The notes under the pieces: model-generated | What the model was told of the DNA's origin: nothing | The model's input: the letters and a program-made list of their open reading frames with translations, nothing else | Database searches by the model: none | Made by a program: the position numbers and the translations under genes | DNA from: Arthrobacter sp. M4 | Lineage (GTDB): Bacteria; Actinomycetota; Actinomycetes; Actinomycetales; Micrococcaceae | Length of the DNA: 64,000 nt | Assembly: GCF_020251205.1 (NCBI RefSeq) | Contig: NZ_JAIWYX010000004.1 | Location: 62,001 to 126,000, forward strand | Direction of reading: 5' to 3' | Shown here: in pieces, positions 18,628-27,088 of the stretch | Position numbering within the stretch: position 1 is the stretch's first letter | Layout of the letters: every line of letters begins with the position of its first letter

Positions 18628-19970
18628 GCGGCATTTGGTGCCAATCGGCTCTCATCGACGCTGACGGCGCTTCGACGACGGCATCCGGCGTGCGGCTGGA
18701 AGTACAGGACGGCCGCATCTCCGAAATCATCGCTGGAGTCCCGCCCCAGACCTCTGACCAACTGCTAAATGGTGTCGTCTTCCCTGCAGCCGCCAACGCC
18801 CATTCGCACGCGTTCCACAGGATCCTCCGCGGACGGACGCACGACGGGCGCGGGGACTTCTGGGTGTGGCGGGAGCAGATGTACCGCAGCGCCGCGGAAT
18901 TGACGCCAGAAAAGTATGAAAAGCTCGCCGCGGCCGTCTTCGCCGAAATGGTGGTGTCAGGCTTCAGTAGCGTGGCCGAGTTCCACTATGTCCATCACCG
19001 ACCCGACGGACAGCCATATGCGGAAGCGCACGCCATGGAACTCGCGCTGGCCCGTGCCGCGCGGGCAGCCGGAATTCGCCTGACCCTACTGGATACGCTC
19101 TACCTTGCCGGCGGCATCGGATCCCCGCTCAGCCCTGAGCAGGCACGTTTCGGAGACGCCGACGCCCAAGCTTGGCTGGACCGCCTCGCTTCGCTGAGGA
19201 GCGAAATAGCTCGGCACTTCGACCCGGACGTGATCAGCGTGGGAGCTGCCCTTCATTCCGTCCGCGGGGTGCCCGACGGCGCTCTTAAGACTGTGTCAGA
19301 GAAACTGCCTCACGACATGCCGCTGCACATCCATCTGAGCGAACAGCCCGCCGAGAACAAGGCGTGCCTGGGCGCCTACGGTGTCACACCGGCTGGGCTG
19401 CTGTCCCGGCACGGACTTCTGTCCCGTCGGCTGTCGGCAGTCCACTCCACCCACCTGACCTCGGAGGATATCCAGCTCCTTGGCAGTGCTGGTGCAACTG
19501 TAGTGATGTGCCCCAGCACCGAAGCAGACCTGGCCGATGGAATCGGACCTGCCCGCGCATTGTCCGACGCCGGCGCGAAAATTGCGCTGGGCACGGACCA
19601 ACACGCCGTGATCGATCCATGGGTGGAAATGCGCACGCTCGAGCATGGCGAAAGGCTGGGTTCCGGCCAGCGTGGGAGGTTCTCGCCGCAGGAGCTCCTC
19701 CGGGCGGCGACGGAAGGGGCCGCAGACTCGATGGCAACACCGATTGCCCCGGCACTCTTGCAAGTTGGTGCCGTCTGCGACTTGATGGCCGTGGCTCCGG
19801 ATTCGGTACGAACCGCCGGTTCCATGCCTCAGCAGTTCCCATTCAGCGCCACGGCAAGCGATGTCACCGACGTCATCATCGCTGGCGAACTGGTGGCCTC
19901 CAACGGCGTCCACCGGCGACTCGGTCAGCCCGGCCACCTCTTGGCTGAAGCCTTGAAGGAATTCTCCTAG
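18624..19970 (+). CDS. hutF: Formimidoylglutamate deiminase
   Basis: Converts N-formimino-L-glutamate to N-formyl-L-glutamate plus ammonia. 448 residues, amidohydrolase superfamily. Metal ligands are in NAHSHAFHR, HIHLSEQ and GTDQH; the F-W-V-W-R-E-Q-M-Y and V-A-E-F-H-Y-V-H-H blocks are diagnostic of HutF. It starts at GTG 18624, overlapping the M20 stop (GTGA). No imidazolonepropionase (HutI) gene lies in this locus. Confidence 0.93.
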   Translation: MSGIWCQSALIDADGASTTASGVRLEVQDGRISEIIAGVPPQTSDQLLNGVVFPAAANAHSHAFHRILRGRTHDGRGDFWVWREQMYRSAAELTPEKYEKLAAAVFAEMVVSGFSSVAEFHYVHHRPDGQPYAEAHAMELALARAARAAGIRLTLLDTLYLAGGIGSPLSPEQARFGDADAQAWLDRLASLRSEIARHFDPDVISVGAALHSVRGVPDGALKTVSEKLPHDMPLHIHLSEQPAENKACLGAYGVTPAGLLSRHGLLSRRLSAVHSTHLTSEDIQLLGSAGATVVMCPSTEADLADGIGPARALSDAGAKIALGTDQHAVIDPWVEMRTLEHGERLGSGQRGRFSPQELLRAATEGAADSMATPIAPALLQVGAVCDLMAVAPDSVRTAGSMPQQFPFSATASDVTDVIIAGELVASNGVHRRLGQPGHLLAEALKEFS

Positions 19971-20065
19971 CAAACTCTCCTTACTAGAAGGTGGCCGCTG
20001 GGGCGTGCTCCCGGCCCTAGCAGCCGAGTGCGATTCACGCCAAGAAAGAATCTTCAACAAAAGAA

Positions 20066-20099
20066 AGCCCCCGGAATCTCGCGGATTCCGGGGGTTTTG
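20066..20099 (+). terminator. Rho-independent terminator after hutF
   Basis: CCCCCGGAATC and GATTCCGGGGG arms with a short TCGCG loop, followed by TTTT. It separates the hut genes from the convergent tRNA pair and may serve both directions because A residues precede the stem. Confidence 0.85.
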
Positions 20100-20104
20100 T
20101 TCTG

Positions 20105-20178
20105 TAGCGGTGGGGAGGCTCGATCTCCCGACCTCACGATTATGAGTCGTGCGCTCTAACCAACTGAGCTACACCGCC
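20105..20178 (-). tRNA. tRNA-Met (CAT)
   Basis: On the minus strand GGCGGTG pairs with CACCGCT in the acceptor stem. D-arm GCTCAGTTGGTTAGAGC, anticodon loop CTCATAA and a G-rich T-arm are all present. Elongator Met is preferred, since the first pair is G-type and the sequence matches actinobacterial tRNA-Met. The 3' CCA is not encoded. A tRNA-Ile2 with modified CAT is a less likely alternative. Confidence 0.9.
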
Positions 20179-20238
20179 ATGAATGAGGAAAACCTGCGTC
20201 AAGCCGGTCAAACCGCCTTGACACAGGCCCTCATTCCG

Positions 20239-20310
20239 AGCCCCCCACCGGAATCGATCCGGTGACCTCGTTCTTACCAAGAACGCGCTCTACCACTGAG
20301 CTAGGGGGGC
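20239..20310 (-). tRNA. tRNA-Thr (GGT)
   Basis: Minus-strand cloverleaf: acceptor GCCCCCC with GGGGGGC, D-arm GCTCAGTGGTAGAGC, anticodon loop TTGGTAA (GGT) and a T-arm loop TTCGATCC-like region. 72 nt, CCA not encoded. It is 60 bp upstream of tRNA-Met in the same direction, so a two-tRNA transcript is likely. Confidence 0.93.
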
Positions 20311-20490
20311 AACGAGTAAATACTCTACCCGAAGATTTTGGCAGCAACAAATCGGGATCGGAGGCCGCTGGAGGGGCTTCGTCACAGTTTGCGAACGGCC
20401 AACCACACCCTCATTGAAGGCAGCAATTTCCGTGTGATTTAGCACTTTTAAGCAGCGCTGGGGACCCAAAAAGCCGGGCTGAAACGCCGA

Positions 20491-20517
20491 AGAGCCGGCT
20501 CGTCATGAGCCGGCTCT
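20491..20517 (-). terminator. Terminator hairpin after the DEAD-box helicase gene
   Basis: AGAGCCGGCTC and GAGCCGGCTCT arms with a 5-base loop, 34 bp beyond the helicase stop. On the minus strand a CTTTTT tract follows a little further on (within 20467-20475), so termination is probable though the spacing is longer than ideal. Confidence 0.65.
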
Positions 20518-20550
20518 CCGGTGCGGTCTTCAGTTAGCGAATAGTGGTGT

Positions 20551-22644
20551 TTACCACTTGCCCTTGCGGTTGAAATCACGGTGTCCGCCATCGTTGCCGT
20601 GGCGGGGCTTCCGGGCACCGTTTCCGTGGCCGCCGAAGCGGGAATCGCTGGCCTGCCCACGGTCGTAACCGCGGTCGGAGCTACGATCGTAGCCACGATC
20701 GGAGCGCTCGGAGTAGGAACGTCCGCCGCGATCTGCGGAGGAACGCTCGCCGTCGTTGCGGCGGAAGTCACGCTTGAAGCCACCGTTGCCCTTGAAGTTG
20801 CCGCGGCCGCCTTCGTAGCCTCCGCGGCCACCTTCGCGTTCACGGTTGGGACGGCGTCCAGAGTCCAGCTCAAGGTTGATCAGTTCGCCACCGATCCGTG
20901 TGCGGGAGAGTGCACGCAACTGCTCGGGCGACAGGTCCGCGGGAAGCTCCACGAGGGAGTGGTCCGAACGGATGTCGATGCCACCAATCTGGGAGGACGA
21001 CAGGCCGCCCTCGTTGGCGATGGCCCCAACAATTGAGCCGGGAAGCACCCGGTGACGGCGGCCCACCGAGATGCGGTACGTAGCGTTGCCTTCAGTGACC
21101 GAGCGGGACGGTCCACGGGAATTGAAACCGTCACGGCTGCGCTCGCGCTTCTGGAATTCAGGCGTGGCCGGCAGTTCCTGGACCAGGAGCGGCTGCCCGC
21201 CCTGGGCCATAACAGCCAGTGCTGCGGCGATCTCCGAGGCGGGGACGTTGTGCTCTTCCTCGTAGGAAGCGATCAGGTCGCGGAACAGCGACACGTCCTC
21301 GGACTCCAGGGTCTCCGTGATGCGGTCGGCAAACTTGCCGAGGCGCAGGGAGTTGACCGTCTCCGCAGTGGGCAGGTGCATCTGATCCACCTTCTGGCGG
21401 GTGGCTCGCTCAATAGCCCGCAGCAGGTACTTTTCGCGCGGGGTCATAAAGAGGATGGCGTCACCGCTGCGGCCTGCGCGGCCGGTGCGGCCGATCCGGT
21501 GCACGTAGGACTCTGTGTCGTGGGGGATGTCGTAATTGACCACGTGGCTGATGCGCTCCACGTCGAGGCCGCGGGCTGCGACGTCGGTGGCCACCAGGAT
21601 GTCAATTCGACCCTCGCGCAGTGCGTCAACAGTGCGTTCACGCTGCTGCTGGGGAATGTCACCGTTGATGGCGGCGGCCTGGAAGCCGCGGGCTTTAAGT
21701 TTGTCGGCGAGGTCCTCGGTAGCCATCTTTGTACGCACGAAGGCGATAACGCCGTCGAACTCTTCTACCTCAAGGATGCGGGTCATCGCGTCCAGCTTGT
21801 GCGGGCCCATGACCTGGACGAAGCGCTGGCGGATGTTGGAGCCAGTGGACGTCTTCGACTTCACCGAGATCTCGGCCGGGTCATTGAGGTATTGCTTGGA
21901 CATGCGGCGGATCTGGCTGGGCATGGTGGCGGAGAAGAGGGCCACCTGACGGTCCTCCGGCGTCTGCTGGAAGATCTGCTCCACGTCCTCGGCGAAGCCC
22001 ATGCGCAGCATCTCGTCGGCCTCGTCCAGGACCAGGTACTGCAGTTCGGAGAGGTCCAGCGAACCCTTCTCGATGTGGTCAATCACGCGGCCAGGCGTAC
22101 CAACAACCACCTGGGCACCACGGCGCAGGCCAGCCAACTGCGGGCCGTAGGCGGAGCCACCGTAGACGGGGAGGACGGTGAAGTCTTCCATGTGCTTGGC
22201 GTAGGAAGTAAAGGCTTCGGCAACCTGCAGCGCGAGTTCACGCGTCGGCGCAAGCACCAGGGCCTGGGTCTTGCGGGACGGGCCGTTGAGGTCGTGGAGC
22301 TCAGCCAGGCGGGAGAGCGCCGGCACTGCAAAAGCTGCGGTCTTTCCCGTACCCGTCTGGGCGAGGCCGACGACGTCGCGGCCTTCCAGGAGCAGCGGAA
22401 TGGTGGCTGCCTGGATGGGGGACGGCTTCTCGTAACCGACGTCCTGCAGGGCAGCGAGGACGCGGGCGTCCAGCCCGAGATCGGTGAAGCGAACGCCTTC
22501 TTCGTCGCTGTCGTCGTCAAGGGAAACTTCGGGAGCCGGGGTCTCGGCTGCCTCGGGAGCCGGGGTCTCGGCTGCCTCGGGAGCCATTTCCTCGGTGGCC
22601 TCAGTCTCTTCGACGTCGACGGATTCGTTAAGGTTCTCGGGCAT
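20551..22644 (-). CDS. DEAD-box ATP-dependent RNA helicase (DeaD/CsdA type)
   Basis: 697 residues from ATG 22644 (MPENLNE), preceded by GAGG; an ATG five codons upstream is possible. It unwinds RNA in ribosome assembly and decay, often cold-induced. Motifs: Q-motif, AQTGTGKT (I), PTREL (Ia), VLDEADEML (II, DEAD), SAT (III), and HRIGRTGRAG (VI). A DbpA-like RNA-binding domain follows (about 480-560). The tail is Arg/Gly/Tyr/Ser-rich with R-G-Y-D-R repeats. Near the N-terminus an 8-residue E-A-A-E-T-P-A-P unit is duplicated. Confidence 0.95.
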   Translation of the reverse strand: MPENLNESVDVEETEATEEMAPEAAETPAPEAAETPAPEVSLDDDSDEEGVRFTDLGLDARVLAALQDVGYEKPSPIQAATIPLLLEGRDVVGLAQTGTGKTAAFAVPALSRLAELHDLNGPSRKTQALVLAPTRELALQVAEAFTSYAKHMEDFTVLPVYGGSAYGPQLAGLRRGAQVVVGTPGRVIDHIEKGSLDLSELQYLVLDEADEMLRMGFAEDVEQIFQQTPEDRQVALFSATMPSQIRRMSKQYLNDPAEISVKSKTSTGSNIRQRFVQVMGPHKLDAMTRILEVEEFDGVIAFVRTKMATEDLADKLKARGFQAAAINGDIPQQQRERTVDALREGRIDILVATDVAARGLDVERISHVVNYDIPHDTESYVHRIGRTGRAGRSGDAILFMTPREKYLLRAIERATRQKVDQMHLPTAETVNSLRLGKFADRITETLESEDVSLFRDLIASYEEEHNVPASEIAAALAVMAQGGQPLLVQELPATPEFQKRERSRDGFNSRGPSRSVTEGNATYRISVGRRHRVLPGSIVGAIANEGGLSSSQIGGIDIRSDHSLVELPADLSPEQLRALSRTRIGGELINLELDSGRRPNREREGGRGGYEGGRGNFKGNGGFKRDFRRNDGERSSADRGGRSYSERSDRGYDRSSDRGYDRGQASDSRFGGHGNGARKPRHGNDGGHRDFNRKGKW
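22533..22580 (-). repeat. Two tandem 24-bp repeats in the helicase N-terminal coding region
   Basis: Two identical 24-bp copies start GAGCCGGGGTCTCGG at 22533 and 22557 and encode the acidic, Pro/Ala-rich E-A-A-E-T-P-A-P unit. In-frame expansion is harmless and such sites vary in copy number between strains. Confidence 0.85.
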
Positions 22645-23039
22645 GGGGAAAATCCTCATTCATAGGGCCAGGCGGCGATGCCCCGGGTGGGCTGGGCCGC
22701 ATTACGGGTTGCGGCGAACCGGGCAAGTGCCACGCCCTGCTGCACGCAAAGAAGTCCGGCGCTATCGCAATCCCATGGCAGGACTTCACGCTGCATCTCT
22801 TGGCTGCTATCCCAGCAGTCTGTACAGCGTTTTCTTCAGCCGGCTCTCCCTATGAACTGCCCGGAAAAGCCCGGGCCCCAACACTAACCAGTCCTGCCTC
22901 AAAAATTGGGCAGGAAGAAAGGGATTCCGGAGTGGGGGATGTATCCATTGTAGGGCATGCCGAAAACAAGGCTTGACCAAGGGCCCAAAGACCGCAGTGA
23001 GGTTAGGCACACTTTAGGCAGTTCGTATTACGCAGCCAG
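22645..23039. other. Intergenic region between helicase and MOSC gene
   Basis: 395 bp without a credible gene. It should hold the helicase promoter and 5' leader. A small stem (CCTGCC near 22891, GGCAGG near 22908, A-rich loop) is the only structure noted. DeaD-type genes often have long regulated leaders, but I recognise no known RNA element here. Confidence 0.5.
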
Positions 23040-23705
23040 TCACTCCGGAGTGACGCCGTTCCGCCGGAGGACCCTTTCAAATTCCTCCTGGTATTCGGGC
23101 TGTAGCCTGATCTCCTTGTCCGCGTCGGCATCAAGCAGAAGCTGGACATCTTCCGGGGTGGGGTTGCTAAACCATTTCCCTACCGTGACGCCATGCTTGG
23201 GCACGAAGATCCGGTGAATATGGTCCCCGGCAGTTATGGTTCCGGTCTTGACGACGCGAAGGTAGGTGCCGACGCGTCCGGCCTGCGTAAATCGTTTGAC
23301 CCACTGCGGCTCGTTCATAAAACGCTGGAACGTGTCGCACGGAACGCGCGGTGAAGTGACCTCCACTTCGACGTCCAGGCCGATACGCCACCGTTCCCCG
23401 ATGACTGCACCGGTAGTCTCGATGCCGCTAACGCGCAGGTTCTCACCAAAGATGCCGGGCGGAAGTTCCCGTTGCAGCTGTTCCACCCAATAATCCGCGT
23501 CCGCCTGCGAATAGGCGTACAGGGCCTGGTCCTCTCCCCCGTGGTGGATGCGGTTGGCCTGCACGTCCCCGTGAAGCCCCAGCTTGTGGACCTTGACCGG
23601 ACCGTCCACCGGGCGCTTGTCGATGGCCGTGGTGCCGACGCGTCCCTCCGCGTCATCGAGAAGTTGATAAACGCGGCATACGGCGATCACGGTTGCGGTC
23701 TGCAT
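23040..23705 (-). CDS. MOSC domain protein (YiiM-like)
   Basis: 221 residues; the MOSC beta-barrel carries or transfers sulfur and in YiiM reduces N-hydroxylated compounds with the Mo cofactor. Visible: L-G-L-H-G-D-V-Q-A-N, H-H-G-G-E-D-Q-A-L-Y-A-Y and the P-R-x-P-C region with the Mo-binding Cys (PRVPCDTF). The C-terminal ~60 residues match the 3-alpha domain found in YiiM. It is a single gene; substrate unknown. Confidence 0.88.
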   Translation of the reverse strand: MQTATVIAVCRVYQLLDDAEGRVGTTAIDKRPVDGPVKVHKLGLHGDVQANRIHHGGEDQALYAYSQADADYWVEQLQRELPPGIFGENLRVSGIETTGAVIGERWRIGLDVEVEVTSPRVPCDTFQRFMNEPQWVKRFTQAGRVGTYLRVVKTGTITAGDHIHRIFVPKHGVTVGKWFSNPTPEDVQLLLDADADKEIRLQPEYQEEFERVLRRNGVTPE

Positions 23706-23853
23706 GGCACCAGTCTACGGTCGGGGCGGCCGCCACGATGGTGCCCCGGTATCGCGTCCCTGAACGCTTTTTCATAGTTGCTCCAAGACGAAAAAGCGGT
23801 CCAGGGAAACGGTTGGCAGGCGCATGCCCGGCGCGTTTGCTCAGTACGCTTGC

Positions 23854-24528
23854 TCAGGGATCGAAGCGGTAGCCCATTCCAGCTTCTGTGTGCAGGTGCC
23901 TTGGCGACGACGGATCGTCCTCTAGTTTTCTGCGCAGCTGGGCCATGTAGACCCTGAGGTACTGCGTTTCCTTGGCGTACGCCTGGCCCCAAACCTGGGT
24001 GAGCAGCTGCTGCTGAGTCACCAGGCGGCCGGCATGCCGGGCCAGAACCTCCAAGATGCTCCATTCGGTGGGAGTCAGCCGCACATCGGTGCCTCGACGG
24101 ACAACCCGCTTGGCTGCGAGGTCAACCGTGAAACCAGCGGCCGCCACCGTTGGCGGTTCATGGTGGGACACGGCACGCCGGGAAGCCGCGCGGAGCCGGG
24201 CAAGCAGCTCGTCAAGGCCGAAAGGCTTGGTGACGTAGTCGTCCGCACCGGCGTCGAGGGCCTCCACCTTGTCCTGCGAACCGTGACGGGCCGATAGCAC
24301 GATGATCGGCACGCTGCTCCAGCCCCGCAGTCCCCTGATGACATCCACTCCGTCCATATCCGGCAGGCCAAGGTCCAGCACCACGATGTCCACAGGGCGG
24401 GACGCGGCTGCCTTCAAAGCGTCCGTTCCAGTTCCCACGGTGGTGGCCTGGTACCCGTGCGCGTGGAGGTTGATTTGCATGGCCCGCGCCAAGCCTGCTT
24501 CGTCTTCAACGATGAGCACCGAGTTCAC
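23854..24528 (-). CDS. OmpR/KdpE-family response regulator
   Basis: 224 residues from GTG 24528, which overlaps the kinase stop (GTGA) and has GGAGGG seven bases upstream; the frame extends further but the extension has no receiver homology. The receiver domain has E8-D9 and phospho-acceptor D52 (VVLDLGLPDMDG), then a C-terminal winged helix (L-T-P-T-E-W, Q-V-W-G-Q-A-Y). The partner kinase is upstream. KdpE-like overall, but no kdpFABC genes are in this window. Confidence 0.93.
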   Translation of the reverse strand: MNSVLIVEDEAGLARAMQINLHAHGYQATTVGTGTDALKAAASRPVDIVVLDLGLPDMDGVDVIRGLRGWSSVPIIVLSARHGSQDKVEALDAGADDYVTKPFGLDELLARLRAASRRAVSHHEPPTVAAAGFTVDLAAKRVVRRGTDVRLTPTEWSILEVLARHAGRLVTQQQLLTQVWGQAYAKETQYLRVYMAQLRRKLEDDPSSPRHLHTEAGMGYRFDP

Positions 24529-26111
24529 AAGCGCCCTCCCTTCTTCACGGCATCGTCGGTCCCGACAGTTGATGCATCCTCCGACGCTGCTCCCGGCGAA
24601 GCGGTACCCGACCACAGCGGAAGGGTGAGCACCATCGTCAAGCCTCCTCCCGGCGTCGGCTCCGCCTCCAGTGTGCCCGCCATCGCTTCGGTAAATCCCT
24701 TGGCCACGGCAAGTCCCAGGCCAATGCCGGATGCACTGCCGGCGGCGCCGGGGCCACCCCCGGCGATGGCTCCCCCGGCCAAAGGCGCGTCGCCCCGGCG
24801 TTGGAACGGCAGGAACAGGTCCGTCGCAGCCCCGGGCGGAAGGCCCGGCCCGTGGTCGATGATTCGAAGTTCGCTGGCGGGCCTGCCGGATACCGTGACG
24901 CCGGCGCCAGTCCTTGCACTCAGAACGATGTCCGACCCCGGGGCGTACTTTGCCGCGTTCTCCACGATGTTCGCCACCACGCGCTCCAGCATTCCGGCGT
25001 CGGCTTCGACAGGCGGAAGGTTCGGCTGAAGCTCGTTGCGGACCCCGGCCGCCTGGACGCCGCGAAGGGCCTCCGGCAATACGTCCACCCAGTTAGTACG
25101 GCCGAGCAGCGGGTTCACGGCATCGGCAGTGATTCGAGACATGTCCAGAAGGTTCCCCACCAGCAGGTCCAGTCTGTCCGTGTAGCTTTCGATGGTGGCC
25201 AGCAGTTCCTGTTCGTCCGACGGCGAAAAGGTCACCGCGTCCTGCCGCAGGCTACTCACCGCCAGCTTGATGCCCGCCAATGGCGTGCGAAGGTCATGCG
25301 ACACGGCACGAAGAATGGACGTGCGCATCGTATTTCCCTCCTCCAGCCGAACATTGTCAAGGCGGCTCTGGGCCAATTGCTGCCGGTCCCGCAACGCCAC
25401 AACGTACGCCCCGAACGCACCGAAGAGCCGGCGCTGCTGCTCCGACAAGGGACCGCCATTAAGCAACAAGGTGTAATGGGCATCGACGACGGCGGCGTGG
25501 TCAGCAGCGGCGCGCGTCACCGGCGGGTTCACTCCCGCAGTGGCCACCACCCGCCAATCACTGCGGCGGTCCGTGCCACGAGAGACGTCCGACAGCAGGG
25601 TAATGGCGTCCATGCCGAGGTTGGCCCTGACTTTCTCGAGGAAAGATTCCAGGGTGCCGTCCGAGCGGAGGATCTGTAAGGCAAGCCCGCCCAAGGCCTC
25701 GGCCTCCGCGCCGAAGCGCGCCGCTTCCTGGGCACGCTGCGTGGCCAGGCCCACAGCCAGCGCCACCGAACACGCCACTGCAAGGAAGATCATCAATGTG
25801 AACAAAGTCGAGAGGTCGGCGATCGAAAAAGAGCCGACCGGCTCGGTCGAGAAGTAATTCAGGAGCAGCGTGCCCAGCAGCGCCGCGATGATGGCCGGCC
25901 AGAGTCCGCCGATCGCAGCTACTGCCACTGCGGCCGCCAACTGCAGCAGCATGATCATGGCGAAGTTCCGGTAGCCAACCCCAGTCACCAACATTTCGAC
26001 GGCGGGAGGCAGCGTTACTGCCAGAATCAAACCGGCCACGACACGGCCCCTGCCGATACCCCTCACGGCGGGTAGCAGCAGGGCTGCTGAGTTCTGTTCC
26101 CCGGCGGCCAT
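24525..26111 (-). CDS. Sensor histidine kinase, KdpD-like without the N-terminal Kdp/Usp domains
   Basis: 528 residues: about four membrane helices in the first 125 residues (DUF4118-type block), a GAF-like region (about 145-245), HisKA with phospho-acceptor His272 (SHDLRTPLAG) and a HATPase_c domain with N-box (NIVENAAKYAPG) and G boxes (DHGPGLPP, GLGLAVAKG). Full KdpD has about 350 more residues at the N-terminus for ATP and K+ sensing; these are absent, so input may differ. It is coupled to the response regulator. Confidence 0.92.
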   Translation of the reverse strand: MAAGEQNSAALLLPAVRGIGRGRVVAGLILAVTLPPAVEMLVTGVGYRNFAMIMLLQLAAAVAVAAIGGLWPAIIAALLGTLLLNYFSTEPVGSFSIADLSTLFTLMIFLAVACSVALAVGLATQRAQEAARFGAEAEALGGLALQILRSDGTLESFLEKVRANLGMDAITLLSDVSRGTDRRSDWRVVATAGVNPPVTRAAADHAAVVDAHYTLLLNGGPLSEQQRRLFGAFGAYVVALRDRQQLAQSRLDNVRLEEGNTMRTSILRAVSHDLRTPLAGIKLAVSSLRQDAVTFSPSDEQELLATIESYTDRLDLLVGNLLDMSRITADAVNPLLGRTNWVDVLPEALRGVQAAGVRNELQPNLPPVEADAGMLERVVANIVENAAKYAPGSDIVLSARTGAGVTVSGRPASELRIIDHGPGLPPGAATDLFLPFQRRGDAPLAGGAIAGGGPGAAGSASGIGLGLAVAKGFTEAMAGTLEAEPTPGGGLTMVLTLPLWSGTASPGAASEDASTVGTDDAVKKGGRL

Positions 26112-26284
26112 GGGACCATTCTGGCACGCAGGGCAGTGGGCAGTTCCGCGGTGTCACAGGCAGGGGCTAGGCTGGCTTCATTGTTCATTTCCTGCTGTTG
26201 GCCGGAGCAACTGAACACGGATTTACTCCCAAGGCGTTGCCATTGCAACCGGGCGTTCTTGGGCGCATTAAAGGGGGGAAGTCG

Positions 26285-27085
26285 ATGGACCCGTCCACTG
26301 GCGAAGACCGGGAGCCTGCCAAAAAGCCGTCCGGCAACGACGGTGCGCCTGAGGAGCAACAGCAGGCTCCGGCATCGGGCCCATACGACGGCGGCGGAAC
26401 AGACCAGACAAACCCGGACGGAAGCGGGACCGGCCAGACAAACCCGGACGGAAGCGGGACCGGCCAGACAAACCCGGACGGAAGCGGTACCGGCCAGACA
26501 AACCCGGGCGACGGCGCGCCGCCGTCGGAGGAATCGGGAACTTCATCCGATCTGCCAAAGCCGCCGCCCTGGCAAGTCCCCAAACCCGAACTCCGACCCG
26601 AGCTGCTCAACGAGCCCGTTCCCACCGTTGACCCCTTCGCAGCCGAACGCAATCGGGAAGCGCAGGTGCGCAGGAAGCGCTCCCAGCGCCGCACCGTCGT
26701 CGTAGGCCTCGGGGTCACGGCCCTCCTGGCCGGAACTATAACTGCCATCGTGGCCAGCAACGAACAAGAGGCGGACTACGCGCAGGTCTGCTTCGACGAC
26801 CAGACCGGTGAGCGCGTCGATGATGCGAACTGCGGCAGCTCTGAGGGCCGGGGCTCCGGTGCGTACGCCTGGTACTTCTATTCACGCGGCGCCAGCGTAC
26901 CCGCCGTCGGTCAGAACCGTTCCAGCTACCCGAGCGCCACAAAAACGGTGCCCAGCGGCGCCAAAACATCCACCGGTTACAGCACCAAGGGCGGAACGGT
27001 GAGCCGGGGCGGATTCGGCGGCAGTGCCAAGAGCGGGAGCGGCGGCTCAGGGAGTTCCGGCGGCGGCAAGAGCTCGGGAGGCTAA
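26285..27085 (+). CDS. YgiB/DUF1190-like membrane-anchored protein with Gly/Ser tail
   Basis: 266 residues. ATG 26285 follows a GGGGGGAAG site; the frame upstream to 26198 is not supported. Layout: a disordered acidic N-terminal half with a 10-residue repeat (GQTNPDGSGT), a single membrane helix near residues 155-180 (VVVGLGVTALLAGTITAIVA) and an outer part ending T-V-S-R-G-G-F-G then a Gly/Ser tail. That R-G-G-F-G plus low-complexity tail is also the ending of E. coli YgiB. As in E. coli, a glutathionylspermidine-synthase-like gene follows, here 3 bp away. Role unknown, probably envelope. Confidence 0.75.
   Translation: MDPSTGEDREPAKKPSGNDGAPEEQQQAPASGPYDGGGTDQTNPDGSGTGQTNPDGSGTGQTNPDGSGTGQTNPGDGAPPSEESGTSSDLPKPPPWQVPKPELRPELLNEPVPTVDPFAAERNREAQVRRKRSQRRTVVVGLGVTALLAGTITAIVASNEQEADYAQVCFDDQTGERVDDANCGSSEGRGSGAYAWYFYSRGASVPAVGQNRSSYPSATKTVPSGAKTSTGYSTKGGTVSRGGFGGSAKSGSGGSGSSGGGKSSGG
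26402..26508 (+). repeat. 30-bp tandem repeat (about 3.5 copies) in the YgiB-like gene
   Basis: Units begin at about 26402, 26432, 26462 and 26492, each containing CAGACAAACCCGGACGGAAG and differing by one to three bases. They encode G-Q-T-N-P-D-G-S-G-T. The near identity of copies suggests recent slippage or recombination. Confidence 0.92.
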
Positions 27086-27088
27086 GCA

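Noticed and set aside
21052..22665. 537-codon open frame antisense to the DEAD-box gene
   Set aside because: Mirror frame of a strongly coding, high-G+C gene; no recognisable protein, no ribosome site.
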